40,714 nt of DNA from Paracoccaceae bacterium. Lineage in GTDB: Bacteria; Pseudomonadota; Alphaproteobacteria; Rhodobacterales; Rhodobacteraceae. Of the stretch, positions 17,561 to 26,801 are shown in pieces. The position numbers and the translations under genes were made by a program. Every line of letters begins with the position of its first letter. Positions within the stretch are counted from its first letter, which is position 1. The stretch spans positions 1 to 40,714 of the forward strand of contig CACOXV010000018.1 in NCBI GenBank assembly GCA_902631295.1. Reading direction: 5' to 3'. The notes beneath the pieces were generated by a model. That model was not told the DNA's origin and ran no database searches. It worked only from the letters and a program-made list of their open reading frames with translations.

Positions 17561-19495
17561 ATGGCGGTTGTTTGGATACCCTCACAAGATCAAATTTTGA
17601 ATTCAAACTTAAAAAAATTTACTGACTTTGTTCAAGAAAATACCGGTAAACGCTTCAAGTCGTATGATGAGTTACATCATTTTTCCATATCAAATCCTGA
17701 GTTTTGGCGATTTATAATTGAGTTTTGCAAGGTAGAAGGTGAATGGAGGGGGCCTGTATACGAGGGAGAAAACATATTTTCTGCAAAATGGTTTCCACAA
17801 TCAAAGTTAAATTTTGCGGAAAATATGCTAAAAAATCGAAGTGATGATGATGCTTTGATATTTAGATGCGAGGACCGTATTTCAGAAACGCTTAGTTTTG
17901 CAGAGCTATATAATCAGGTAAGTAAGACAGTACAGCATCTAAAAGAACTCGGTGTGACTAAAGGTGACCGAGTGGTAGGTTTTTTACCAAATTTTGCTGG
18001 CTCGATAGTGGCAATGCTAGCCACTGCTTCAGTTGGGGCAATTTGGTCTAGCTGTTCGACGGATTTTGGGGAACAGGGAGTGATTGATCGGTTCGGACAA
18101 ATTGAGCCTAAAGTCCTTTTCTGCGTAGATGGATATTTCTATAATGGAAAAACACATAATTGTTTAGATAAAATAAGGTCCTTCACGGCTCGATTACCCT
18201 CTTTAAAGCAGGTGATTATATTCAATTATGCGTCTCTTAGTAATATTACTATTTCTAATTCAATTTCCTATCAGGAAATTGTAGAAAACTACGAAGCAAG
18301 CGCAATTAGTTTTGAGCGTGTAGGTTTTGATCATCCCCTATATATAATGTATTCTTCTGGTACAACTGGCGTGCCAAAATGCATCGTACATGGGCATGGA
18401 GGTACTCTTGTTCAGCATTTGAAAGAACACCAGCTTCAAACAAACATTTCTTCGGGCGATAGAGTATTTTATTTTACAACATGCAGTTGGATGATGTGGA
18501 ATTGGCTGGTCTCAGCACTTGGGACAGGAGCCACCATTATGCTCTACGATGGATCTCCGACATATCCAGACAATATCGTTCTATGGAAGTTTGCAGATGA
18601 GGAACATTTTAGCCATTTCGGTACCTCGGCTAAATACATCGAAACTTTAATGAAAAATGATGTAAACCCTAGTGCAATTTTCAAACTTAATAATTTAAAG
18701 GTTATATGTTCGACGGGCTCTCCCCTTAGTGCCGAGTGTTATGATTATATCTATAAAAATGTGGGCTATGTTCATTTAGCTTCCATATCTGGTGGAACAG
18801 ACATTGTGTCGTGTTTTGTTCTAGGGGTTCCTAATCTTCCGGTAAGACGCGGAGAAATCCAGGGCGCTGGGTTAGGTATGGCAGTGGAGATATGGAATGA
18901 TAAAGGTCGGGTTAAAAGAGGAGAAAGAGGGGAACTGGTATGTACAAAGCCATTTCCATCCAGACCAGTAAAATTTTGGAATGATATAGATGGTAAGAAA
19001 TACCATGGAGCCTACTTTGATCGTTTTGACGGCGTGTGGGCACACGGCGATTTTGCCGAGCAAACACTTGATGGCGGATATATTATTTATGGCAGGTCCG
19101 ATGCAACGTTGAACCCGGGAGGTGTTAGGATTGGAACGGCAGAGATATATAGAGAAGTTGATAGGATCGACGAAGTTTTGGAAAGTATTGTTATTGGGCA
19201 GAACTGGGGAAGTGATACGCGAATAGTCTTGTTTGTAAAGTTACGAGAAGGAATAAATTTAACTGAAACTTTGGTTCTGAGTATTAAGAAATTTATAAAA
19301 GATAATTGTACCAGTCGTCATGTACCGGCAAAAATACTTCAGGTAGAAGATATACCACGCACAAAATCAGGTAAGATTGTTGAAATACCTGTTCGTGATA
19401 TTGTTCATGGAAGAGAGGTCAAAAATAAGGAAGCACTCGCTAACCCCGAAGCCCTTGATTATTTTAAGGACCGACCAGAATTGTTATTAGACTAA
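17561..19495 (+). CDS. aacS: Acetoacetyl-CoA synthetase
   Basis: Activates acetoacetate to acetoacetyl-CoA with ATP, feeding ketone-body or polyhydroxybutyrate carbon into acetyl-CoA. The 644-aa length is that of this subfamily rather than short fatty-acyl ligases. Visible motifs are the N-terminal ACAS segment, the P-loop-like YSSGTTGVPKCIVHG (about residue 265), TTCSWMMWNWLVSAL, the subfamily-specific FSHFGTSAKYIETL, and the C-terminal YGRSDATLNPGGVRIGTAEIYR and RTKSGKIVE with the catalytic lysine. The ATG has a strong GGAGG ten bases upstream. It converges on the ABC permease gene with 38 bases between stops. Acetyl- or propionyl-CoA synthetase is less likely given these motifs. Confidence 0.94.
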   Translation: MAVVWIPSQDQILNSNLKKFTDFVQENTGKRFKSYDELHHFSISNPEFWRFIIEFCKVEGEWRGPVYEGENIFSAKWFPQSKLNFAENMLKNRSDDDALIFRCEDRISETLSFAELYNQVSKTVQHLKELGVTKGDRVVGFLPNFAGSIVAMLATASVGAIWSSCSTDFGEQGVIDRFGQIEPKVLFCVDGYFYNGKTHNCLDKIRSFTARLPSLKQVIIFNYASLSNITISNSISYQEIVENYEASAISFERVGFDHPLYIMYSSGTTGVPKCIVHGHGGTLVQHLKEHQLQTNISSGDRVFYFTTCSWMMWNWLVSALGTGATIMLYDGSPTYPDNIVLWKFADEEHFSHFGTSAKYIETLMKNDVNPSAIFKLNNLKVICSTGSPLSAECYDYIYKNVGYVHLASISGGTDIVSCFVLGVPNLPVRRGEIQGAGLGMAVEIWNDKGRVKRGERGELVCTKPFPSRPVKFWNDIDGKKYHGAYFDRFDGVWAHGDFAEQTLDGGYIIYGRSDATLNPGGVRIGTAEIYREVDRIDEVLESIVIGQNWGSDTRIVLFVKLREGINLTETLVLSIKKFIKDNCTSRHVPAKILQVEDIPRTKSGKIVEIPVRDIVHGREVKNKEALANPEALDYFKDRPELLLD

Positions 19496-19533
19496 TCTCT
19501 TGCTGTGAATAACACAAACTTGTTTTTAATCTT

Positions 19534-20727
19534 TTAATCTTTTAAGCTTTCTTCTCTTAAGCCGTCTGCTAGTAAATTTAATCCTAGGACCAAACTTAGC
19601 AAAGCAATAGATGGGACTAGAGCAGGGTGGGGGTAAATTGAAAGCAACTTGCGACCATCGTTAATGGTAGCACCCCAGTTTGGATCCTCTGGTGCAAGCC
19701 CAAGGCCAAAGAAACCGAGAGTTCCCAAAAGTATAGTTGTGTACCCTATTCTTAGGCAAAAATCGACAATAAGAGGACCCCTAGCATTCGGTAATATTTC
19801 CCACAGCATTATATACCAAGCGCCTTCACCTCTGGTGTGAGCTGCTGCAACATAATCTCTCGTTTTTATGTCCATCGTTAAACCCCTTACAATACGAAAA
19901 ACTGTTGGAGCATTTACAAAAACAACTGAAACAAATACTGTTAGTAGTCCGGCGTCGACATCGAATAGATCGATAGACGATAAAAAGGAAATTTTGCTGC
20001 CGGCTTCATTAATCAATGAAATATATAAAATGCCGAGGACACCGAGGCCAATACCGAGCAATGCGTTTCTTTTAGTCGGGACTATGTGAAAGCGTGAATT
20101 CACAAGCACAGTATAAAATATCAGAGGAAATAGGAAAAGGAAAATAGCCATATATTGAGGTAAACCAGTTAACCGAATTTCTGGTGTGACCAGAAGATAG
20201 AATAGCAAAATAACTGGAAATGCTAATATCAAGTTAGCTATAAACGAAATTGTTGTATCAAGGCGCCCACCGTAATATCCTGCAGGAACCCCTAAGGTTA
20301 TACCCACCATAAAAGCAAATAATGTCGCCATGGGAGCAATAATGATAACTATAGTTGAGCCTGCAATCATTCTGCTGAAAACATCGCGAGCGAGATGATC
20401 GCCTCCGAATAAGAAGTGACTATAGTCGCCATCTTCCGCGCCGCGAAGTGGTGTCCCAGGGACTTTATTTTTCATACCAGAGAACTGTGCTAATGGATCG
20501 TGTGTTATAATCCAGTCCAGAGTTCCAGCAAAAAAACCTGCGAAAACCCAGAACATCACTATTGCAAAGCCAATCATGCCGATTGTTGAGTCAAATAATT
20601 TTCCATAGAGGCCAAGTGAACGTTTAAATCTAAATGAAACGAGAAATAGAATGACCAAAGCAACCCAGACTGGCCCTAGTCTAAGTACTATCTGGATAAT
20701 TATGTCACTCCAAGTTAACAAATCCAT
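19534..20727 (-). CDS. Peptide/opine-type ABC transporter permease (DppC-like) with inserted segment
   Basis: The second membrane subunit of a binding-protein-dependent importer. The DppC/OppC landmarks are DHLARDVFSRMIAGS (residues 110-124) and the EAA loop RDYVAAAHTRGEGAW (about 290-304), which docks the ATPase. At 397 aa it is about 90-100 longer than E. coli DppC. There is extra N-terminal hydrophobic sequence, and between FPVILLFYLLV (170-180) and the FRIVRG segment (about 267-272) lie some 60-70 additional residues with hydrophobic stretches at about 192-208 and 222-239. AGGGA lies upstream of the ATG, 11 bases after the partner permease stop. No ATPase gene follows; the next gene is convergent aacS. 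Confidence 0.88.
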   Translation of the reverse strand: MDLLTWSDIIIQIVLRLGPVWVALVILFLVSFRFKRSLGLYGKLFDSTIGMIGFAIVMFWVFAGFFAGTLDWIITHDPLAQFSGMKNKVPGTPLRGAEDGDYSHFLFGGDHLARDVFSRMIAGSTIVIIIAPMATLFAFMVGITLGVPAGYYGGRLDTTISFIANLILAFPVILLFYLLVTPEIRLTGLPQYMAIFLFLFPLIFYTVLVNSRFHIVPTKRNALLGIGLGVLGILYISLINEAGSKISFLSSIDLFDVDAGLLTVFVSVVFVNAPTVFRIVRGLTMDIKTRDYVAAAHTRGEGAWYIMLWEILPNARGPLIVDFCLRIGYTTILLGTLGFFGLGLAPEDPNWGATINDGRKLLSIYPHPALVPSIALLSLVLGLNLLADGLREESLKD

Positions 20728-20738
20728 ATAAATAATCC

Positions 20739-21785
20739 CTAATTGACACTGATGCGGGGATTTAAGTACACATACCCAATATCAGATATGAGTTGTGTAA
20801 CTAAAACGACGAATACTGATACAACAGATACGCCCAGCAAAAGTTCTATGTCATTGTTACCTGCAGCTTGCACAAGAGCCCATCCAAAACCCTTATAGTT
20901 AAATAGGGTCTCAACAATTACAACGCCATTTAACAGCCATGGGAATTGAAGCATTATAACTGTGAATGGAGCAATCAGTGCGTTTCTTAATGCATGCTTT
21001 AAAACTATGTTTGGAAAAGATACACCTTTAAGACGGGCTGTTCTGATATATTGAGCTGTCATTACCTCAGCCATTGAGGCTCGGGTCATTCGAGCAATGT
21101 AACCCATCCCATAGATGGCTATTGTAACGACTGGTAGAAAAAAGTTTTCTAAGTTTGGATTTTCCATCGCTGCTGTAGCAGTACCTTTAAACCATTTAAG
21201 TCCAAACGCGCTTGATGCAAAAACTGCTATTAGAATGACGCCAGATACGTATTCCGGGGTCGCAGTCGTGACAATTGAAAAAGTTGATAAGGATCTGTCG
21301 GTACGGCTCCCCTCGCGCATTCCTGCTAATATTCCAATGATTAAAGCGCTTGGCACCATAAGAGCCATGACCCAAAACATTAAAATTCCAGTTAGGCCTA
21401 ATCGGGTTGTGACTATACCCAACACATCGCTCTTAAAGCGGGTAGAGTAACCCCAGTAACCCTGTAATATACCACAATACCTGGGAGATTCAGATGGGAT
21501 TTGATCACTGTTAAAACATCTCCCTCGTATTTCTCCGTCTGAGCCTTCGATTACGTATCCTGGATAAACTCCTAACCATTCGCCATATTTAACCGGTAGC
21601 GGTAGGAGATACCCTCTGTTTTCCAAAAAGGAGAGGACGGCTTCATCGTTCATACGAAAATTGCCCTGGGTTTTCGCCATTTTTTCTAAATTTGGATAAA
21701 GATTTGTGAGAAAGAATACTACGAATGTCAGGCATAGGGACGTAAACAGCATTATTGCTATTCGTCGAAGTATGAATAGTGCCAT
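20739..21785 (-). CDS. Peptide/opine-type ABC transporter permease (DppB-like)
   Basis: The first membrane subunit of the same importer. The 348-aa protein starts with ILRRIAIMLFTSLCLTFVVFF, the usual first helix of DppB/OppB proteins. A periplasmic loop of about 90 residues (35-125) contains a Cys pair (GRCFNS and PRYCGIL). Five further hydrophobic segments follow. The EAA loop is around residues 240-255 (YIRTARLKGVSFPNIVLKHALRNAL). It lies between the binding-protein gene (83 bases upstream, with a GC-rich hairpin in between) and the DppC-like gene. The substrate cannot be read from the permease. Confidence 0.9.
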   Translation of the reverse strand: MALFILRRIAIMLFTSLCLTFVVFFLTNLYPNLEKMAKTQGNFRMNDEAVLSFLENRGYLLPLPVKYGEWLGVYPGYVIEGSDGEIRGRCFNSDQIPSESPRYCGILQGYWGYSTRFKSDVLGIVTTRLGLTGILMFWVMALMVPSALIIGILAGMREGSRTDRSLSTFSIVTTATPEYVSGVILIAVFASSAFGLKWFKGTATAAMENPNLENFFLPVVTIAIYGMGYIARMTRASMAEVMTAQYIRTARLKGVSFPNIVLKHALRNALIAPFTVIMLQFPWLLNGVVIVETLFNYKGFGWALVQAAGNNDIELLLGVSVVSVFVVLVTQLISDIGYVYLNPRISVN

Positions 21786-21829
21786 TTATTACCCGTAAAC
21801 TTTAGAGATTAAAAAGGTTAACTATAAAA

Positions 21830-21852
21830 GCCGCGCCTAAATTTGGCGCGGC
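21830..21852 (-). terminator. GC-rich hairpin with T-run behind the binding-protein gene
   Basis: A perfect 8-base stem, GCCGCGCC (21830-21837) with GGCGCGGC (21845-21852), and a 7-base AT loop. Read leftward, the stem is followed by TTTTATAG, like a leaky intrinsic terminator. It stands out in this AT-rich region. Its place between the binding-protein stop and the permease start fits the known pattern in which such hairpins stabilise the binding-protein mRNA or cut downstream transcription, so binding protein is made in excess. Confidence 0.75.
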
Positions 21853-21868
21853 CCTAGTTTATTTAATA

Positions 21869-23521
21869 TTAAGCTTTGAAGCCCCACTTATAAACATGTG
21901 GGTGGTACGCAATGTGCTGCTCACACTGCAGATCAGGCCTGTGGCTTCTGTAGAGATTTCTCCAGTAAGGTTGAATTGTAACACCTTCATCTCTGATTAG
22001 AGCTTGACACTTGCCAGCGACTTTACGTCTTTCGTCAGCATCAGCAATAGAGTTTGCTTCTGCTAATAGAGCATCAAATTCTTTATTATCCCACGCGAAC
22101 TCATTCCAAGCCTCACCTGACCGATAAGCTAAACCCCAAACTTGGGTTGCAAATGGTCTGTGGTTCCAGTTTGTCGAGCTGAACGGATACTTTGTCCAGT
22201 CATTCCAGAATGTTGAGCCAGGTAGAATAGTTCTCTTAACTTTAAAACCAGCGTCTCGAAGCTGCGCTGCAACAGAGTCTGTGGTGTTTTTGCGCCAATC
22301 GTCATCGATAGAATGCAATTCATGTTCATAGTCTTCCATACCAGCTTCCTTCATCAAAGCCATCGCTTTGGCAGGATCGAATGGTAGCCGGGTTACGCTA
22401 TCATCGTGCTCAGGGTGCATCGGCCCAGAGTGGAAGTTATTAGCTAGGGATCCTTTTCCCGCATAGCCTAATTCCAGGCAAACTGAGTTATCAACAGCCA
22501 TTGCAAGGGCCTGTCTAACCCGCTTATCTTTATACGCGTCTGCTAGTTGGTTTGGCCGAATTACGATTGTTGAGCCCGTAGAAATTGTAGAGTTTTCCCA
22601 TCCAATTGACGGTACAATATCAACAAATTCACCAACAGTTTCGTAGAAAACGTCTACTTCATCGCCCTCAGCAGCTGCAATGTATGCGGATTGATCAGTT
22701 CCGTAATCAATGAATTCAATCCGATCCAATGGCACTGTTCGACCAATTGAGTAACCCCACCAATCGTGCCCTTCATTTTTTACGGTCACTGCTTTGACGC
22801 CTGTTTCATAACTTTCTGGTATAAACGGCCCAGTTCCTACTAAAGCAGATGTTCCCATTGTGTCTGCGTTGAAACTAGAATGAACAACGGCAGCTGGATA
22901 GTCTGCCATGCCAGCGATTACTGTGATGTCAGAAGCAACACATGTTATTTCAACTGTGTGGCTATCTACAACCTTAATTGCACCAGCCGCTGCCTTGCCA
23001 GTATCCGCATCGATCAATGAAGCCATACGTCCGGCCATGGAATTCCCTTCAACCGATTTATCGCACCAGCCTTCAATAACCCGCGCAACATCATTAGCAG
23101 TGAAATCGTCTCCATTGTTCCACTTTACACCCTTACGAACGTTCAGAGTATACACTGTGGCGTCTGAGTTAGCAGTCCAACCTTCTAATAGGTTTGGCGT
23201 GATTGAACCATCGTTATTATACTCAACCAAATATTCCAGTGTTCCAGCTGTAAAATGCGCAAGTTGTGTCCAATCAAAAGTTCTTGGATCTTTGAGTGCA
23301 ATACATTCCATTGCCATGCGCATTGTGCCACCTTGCTGCAAGTGTCCGCCTGCTACTGCCGGCGATGAAGCGCCAATAAGTCCGTATGCACCAGCAGCAG
23401 TGACTCCCAAGGCTGTGGCTCGAGCCATAAATTCTCTTCTATCCATTTCGCCATCGAGATGTTCTTTAGCATACATCTGAGCAACTGGATGGATTTCTCC
23501 TTGTCCATTTTTATGCGTCAT
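21869..23521 (-). CDS. ABC transporter substrate-binding protein, family 5, Tat-exported
   Basis: The periplasmic solute receptor of the importer (SBP_bac_5, dipeptide/oligopeptide/opine group). The 550-aa protein starts with a hydrophilic stretch of about 27 residues, then [20 protein letters not shown], a twin-arginine signal, so it is exported folded by Tat. The mature domain begins near GGTMRMAME (about residue 64) and contains the family 5 segments [39 protein letters not shown] and [17 protein letters not shown] precedes the ATG. Ligand identity is unknown; the family also covers nickel, haem and sugars. A hairpin follows the gene, and a candidate promoter lies upstream at 23566-23594. 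Confidence 0.92.
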   Translation of the reverse strand: MTHKNGQGEIHPVAQMYAKEHLDGEMDRREFMARATALGVTAAGAYGLIGASSPAVAGGHLQQGGTMRMAMECIALKDPRTFDWTQLAHFTAGTLEYLVEYNNDGSITPNLLEGWTANSDATVYTLNVRKGVKWNNGDDFTANDVARVIEGWCDKSVEGNSMAGRMASLIDADTGKAAAGAIKVVDSHTVEITCVASDITVIAGMADYPAAVVHSSFNADTMGTSALVGTGPFIPESYETGVKAVTVKNEGHDWWGYSIGRTVPLDRIEFIDYGTDQSAYIAAAEGDEVDVFYETVGEFVDIVPSIGWENSTISTGSTIVIRPNQLADAYKDKRVRQALAMAVDNSVCLELGYAGKGSLANNFHSGPMHPEHDDSVTRLPFDPAKAMALMKEAGMEDYEHELHSIDDDWRKNTTDSVAAQLRDAGFKVKRTILPGSTFWNDWTKYPFSSTNWNHRPFATQVWGLAYRSGEAWNEFAWDNKEFDALLAEANSIADADERRKVAGKCQALIRDEGVTIQPYWRNLYRSHRPDLQCEQHIAYHPHVYKWGFKA

Positions 23522-23565
23522 TTTTGTCTCCCTGTTATGACACCTGATCTAAATCTAGAAGCAAA

Positions 23566-23594
23566 AGCATACAAAATAATGCCTGATACTTCAA
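23566..23594 (-). promoter_or_regulatory. Candidate sigma-70 promoter of the ABC transporter genes
   Basis: Read leftward: TTGAAG (23594-23589), a 17-base spacer, and TATGCT (23571-23566). The spacing is ideal, and three to four bases match each consensus hexamer. A transcript would begin near 23558 and leave a leader of about 36 bases before the binding-protein ATG, with its GGGAG ribosome site. Support is sequence match and position only. Confidence 0.35.
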
Positions 23595-23697
23595 CCATAC
23601 CCAATATGAGGCATCAAAAGCTAGTGAAGGTCAACAGGAGTTATCGGCATTTCCTTGTCAAAATACGACAGCCATATGATTGATAAATGATATACCT

Positions 23698-24597
23698 TTA
23701 CAAAGTTAGATCGGTTATGTCATCCCAGTCAGTCATTCTCGTTTTAATCCAGGTTTTTTGCCTTTTAGCATATTGCCTTGTAGCTATTGACGCGTTTTCT
23801 ATTGCCTGGTTAATCGATAATTCACCTTTTAAATATGCGATCAATTCTGAGGCGCCAATTGCTTTGCTAGCAAGTGAACTTTCATTCCAACTAACAAGAT
23901 TTTTTTTCGTCTCATCTAAAGCCCCCATTTTTATCATTTGTTCAAAGCGAAGTCGTATTTTTTTATCTAAATCAGCCTTGTCTGGGTTAATTACTAACGG
24001 ATGACATTCACTGATAGGTAAAATTGCAGGCTCAGTCTCACTTTGCCATCTTTTTAAGGATTTACCAGTCTCATGGAAAACTTCCCATGCTCGTACAACC
24101 CGCATTGGATTCTTGATATCAAGGTTTTCAAAGGTGTCTTTGTCAAGATCATGTAGAAGGCCAGCGATACCATTTTCATTGAGCTTTTTCTTGCTCATAT
24201 TTTTTACCTTATTGGAAATTTTCGGTATATTAGCGAGACCCTCAGTAAGAGCACTAAAATACAACCCAGTGCCACCAACTATTATTACTTTTTTGTTTGT
24301 TGATAAGATATCTGATAAGTCTCGCAACCAATGTCCAACTGAGTACTCTTCATCGGGTGCTTTGTGTCCGTATAGATGATGAGGAATTATTTCTTCATCT
24401 TTAATTGTTGGACGAGCAGTTAAAATACGCCAATTGCTGTAAACTTGGAGTGAGTCAGCATTTACAATGTGCCGACCTAGTTTAATAGCCAAAGACATGG
24501 CAATTTTGGATTTTCCAGACGCAGTGGGGCCAACCAATAATATTGGCTTTTCTCCAATATTCTTTAAAAATCTATCAGATATCATGAGCGTCATCAT
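23698..24597 (-). CDS. miaA: tRNA dimethylallyltransferase (MiaA)
   Basis: Adds a dimethylallyl group to N6 of A37 in tRNAs reading UNN codons. The 299-aa protein has P-loop LLVGPTASGKSK (residues 19-30), the catalytic-Asp motif VNADSLQVYSNW, IIVGGTGLYFSAL, the MRVVRAWEVFHETGKSL segment and the C-terminal IATRQYAKRQKTW. The start is uncertain: two adjacent ATGs at 24597/24594 and one at 24585 are possible, and none has a good ribosome site. The gene is divergent from pyrH across 117 bases. Dimethylallyl diphosphate for this enzyme comes from the pathway that includes Dxr, encoded downstream on the other strand. Confidence 0.95.
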   Translation of the reverse strand: MMTLMISDRFLKNIGEKPILLVGPTASGKSKIAMSLAIKLGRHIVNADSLQVYSNWRILTARPTIKDEEIIPHHLYGHKAPDEEYSVGHWLRDLSDILSTNKKVIIVGGTGLYFSALTEGLANIPKISNKVKNMSKKKLNENGIAGLLHDLDKDTFENLDIKNPMRVVRAWEVFHETGKSLKRWQSETEPAILPISECHPLVINPDKADLDKKIRLRFEQMIKMGALDETKKNLVSWNESSLASKAIGASELIAYLKGELSINQAIENASIATRQYAKRQKTWIKTRMTDWDDITDLTL

Positions 24598-24714
24598 GTT
24601 GTGCTTTATAAATTATTCTAAGATAAACCAAGAAATATTTTAAATGATAAAAATAATGTTAGCTATCACGCCCGTTTTGTCCTAATCATTCATCTAATAA
24701 GTACGGAGTTTAAA

Positions 24715-25452
24715 ATGGCCTCACCAGACAGCATAGTTCCTCAATTTAAAAGGGTAATGCTGAAAATTTCTGGGGAAGCATTGATGGGGGATAAGGGTTT
24801 CGGACTGAATCCGCCGACTGTTGAGAGAATAGCGCGAGAAGTTAAATCTGTTCATGAGTTGGGCGTTGAAATCTGTATGGTTATTGGCGGCGGTAACATA
24901 TTTAGAGGTTTGCAAGGTAGTGCACAAGGGATGGAGCGGACTACCGCCGATTATATGGGTATGCTGGCAACTGTTATGAATGCTTTAGCCATGCAGAGCG
25001 CCCTAGAAAGTGTTGGTGTATATACGCGGGTGTTAAGTGCTATACCGATGGACCAAATTAGTGAGCCTTATATTCGTCGTAGAGCGGTAAGGCATTTGGA
25101 AAAAAAACGCGTTTGTATCTTTGCTGCTGGAACGGGAAACCCGTATTTTACAACAGATACGGCTGCAACGTTACGAGCCAGTGAGATGGCTTGCGATGCT
25201 ATTTTTAAAGGCACTAAAGTAAATGGAGTTTACGATAAAGATCCAGTTGAACACGTTGATGCAAAGCGGTTTGGTCAAATTTCCTATGATCAGGTGCTAT
25301 CTCAGCATTTAAAAGTGATGGATGCCTCGGCAATTGCCCTCGCTCGCGACAATAAGCTGCCAATTATCGTTTTTTCATTGTCGGAGCCTGGCGGCTTCAA
25401 GACGATTTTAGCTGGAAATGGTACCTACACAAAAGTACAAGAGAATTGCTAG
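24715..25452 (+). CDS. pyrH: UMP kinase
   Basis: Phosphorylates UMP to UDP, the first committed step to UTP/CTP and to nucleotide-sugar and CDP-lipid precursors used later in this gene run. The 245-aa amino-acid-kinase fold has [14 protein letters not shown] at the N-terminus, [28 protein letters not shown] and [14 protein letters not shown], then the nucleotide-binding [14 protein letters not shown]. The ATG has CGGAG seven bases upstream. It heads the 12-gene rightward run; frr follows after 45 bases. Its promoter should lie in 24598-24714, but I see no convincing -35/-10 pair there. Confidence 0.97.
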   Translation: MASPDSIVPQFKRVMLKISGEALMGDKGFGLNPPTVERIAREVKSVHELGVEICMVIGGGNIFRGLQGSAQGMERTTADYMGMLATVMNALAMQSALESVGVYTRVLSAIPMDQISEPYIRRRAVRHLEKKRVCIFAAGTGNPYFTTDTAATLRASEMACDAIFKGTKVNGVYDKDPVEHVDAKRFGQISYDQVLSQHLKVMDASAIALARDNKLPIIVFSLSEPGGFKTILAGNGTYTKVQENC

Positions 25453-25497
25453 GATGATTTTATTCCTTGTAAAATAATTTACCGAAAGAGTAGAGAG

Positions 25498-26061
25498 ATG
25501 TCAGAAGAATTTGAGCTGGATGTTGATGACTTAACGCGAAGGATGGATGGAGCTATGTCTGCCTTGAAGTCTGAATTCGCTTCCCTTCGCACAGGTAGAG
25601 CTTCTTCCTCAATGTTAGATCCGGTAATGGTTGAGGCTTATGGTCAGAAGACGCCGATTAATCAAGTCGGCACCGTAAATGTCCCAGAGCCTAGGATGGT
25701 AACAATTAATGTTTGGGATAAATCTTTGGTAGAATTAGTGGATAAAGCAATTCGGGAGAGTGGTTTGGGTATTAATCCCCAAATGAATGGGACTTTGATT
25801 ATGCTTCCAATTCCTGAACTGAATGAGGAGCGCAGGCGAGAGCTTAGCAAAGTTGCAGCGCAATATGCTGAGCAAGCAAGAATATCCATTCGCAACATTA
25901 GAAAAGATGGAATGGACCAAGTAAAGAAATATAAATCAGATGGCATGTCCGAAGATGATCAAAAATTTTGGGAAGGTGAGGTTCAGGAAATGACTGATGA
26001 TTATGTTAAGCGAATAGATAGCTTTCTGCATACCAAACAAGATGAGATTATGCAGGTTTGA
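25498..26061 (+). CDS. frr: Ribosome recycling factor
   Basis: Splits post-termination ribosomes together with EF-G. The 187-aa length is standard. Domain I is a long three-helix bundle (start [30 protein letters not shown], with the RTGRA motif; end [28 protein letters not shown]), and domain II is the small beta domain in between (about residues 32-105, including [16 protein letters not shown]). AGAGAG precedes the ATG. The stop overlaps the TTG start of uppS. The pyrH-frr pair is a widespread bacterial arrangement. Confidence 0.97.
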   Translation: MSEEFELDVDDLTRRMDGAMSALKSEFASLRTGRASSSMLDPVMVEAYGQKTPINQVGTVNVPEPRMVTINVWDKSLVELVDKAIRESGLGINPQMNGTLIMLPIPELNEERRRELSKVAAQYAEQARISIRNIRKDGMDQVKKYKSDGMSEDDQKFWEGEVQEMTDDYVKRIDSFLHTKQDEIMQV

Positions 26062-26801
26062 CTGATACCGAAATGCCAGAAGCACAAGGACCACTAGGTA
26101 AAGCTGAGCACGTCGCCATAATAATGGACGGAAACGGCAGATGGGCAAAAGCTAGAGCAAAGCCACGTCTTTATGGGCATCAGGCTGGCGCAAAGCGAGT
26201 GAGGGAAATTGTAGAAGCCTGTCCTCAGCTTGGTGTTAGATACCTTACTGTTTTCGCTTTCTCTACGGAAAATTGGAGGCGCACACAGACAGAAGTAGCC
26301 GGCTTGATGAAATTATTTAAGAAATATATTTTAAGCGAAGCAAAGAAATTAGTGGAGGCCGGTGTTTGTGTTAGGTTTATAGGAGATCGTTTGCGGCTTG
26401 AGCCCAGGTTGGTTCAATTAATGGACGAACTGGAGGAAATGACTTCGGAAAATTCCCTTGTAAATTTAACCATCGCAATTAATTACGGGGGAAGAGATGA
26501 GGTGGCCAGAGCCAGCAGGCGAATGGCTAAAGATGTTGCAAGAGGCACTCTCAACCCAGATTCAGTTAATGAACAAACTTTGGCCAGATATCTTGACACC
26601 TATGTGTTGCCAGATCCTGATCTGGTTATCCGAACTTCAGGTGAAGCCAGGATCTCTAATTTTCTGTTATGGCAATCAGCGTATTCTGAATATGAATTCG
26701 TAAAAACTCTCTGGCCAGATTTTACAGTAACAGATTTTGAAGAAATTATTGCTACTTTCGGGGCCCGAGAGCGTCGTTTTGGCGGTTTGCTAGCGTCATG
26801 A
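26058..26801 (+). CDS. uppS: Undecaprenyl diphosphate synthase (UppS)
   Basis: A cis-prenyltransferase that makes the C55 lipid carrier for peptidoglycan and O-antigen units. Conserved regions: [13 protein letters not shown] with catalytic Asp24, [29 protein letters not shown], and DLVIRTSGE...SNFLLWQ. The 247-aa model starts at TTG (26058), which overlaps the frr stop in TTGA but has AGG almost touching it. An ATG at 26073 is the alternative and lacks a ribosome site at normal distance. Translational coupling to frr would explain either weak start. cdsA overlaps its stop by four bases. Confidence 0.95.
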   Translation: MTDTEMPEAQGPLGKAEHVAIIMDGNGRWAKARAKPRLYGHQAGAKRVREIVEACPQLGVRYLTVFAFSTENWRRTQTEVAGLMKLFKKYILSEAKKLVEAGVCVRFIGDRLRLEPRLVQLMDELEEMTSENSLVNLTIAINYGGRDEVARASRRMAKDVARGTLNPDSVNEQTLARYLDTYVLPDPDLVIRTSGEARISNFLLWQSAYSEYEFVKTLWPDFTVTDFEEIIATFGARERRFGGLLAS

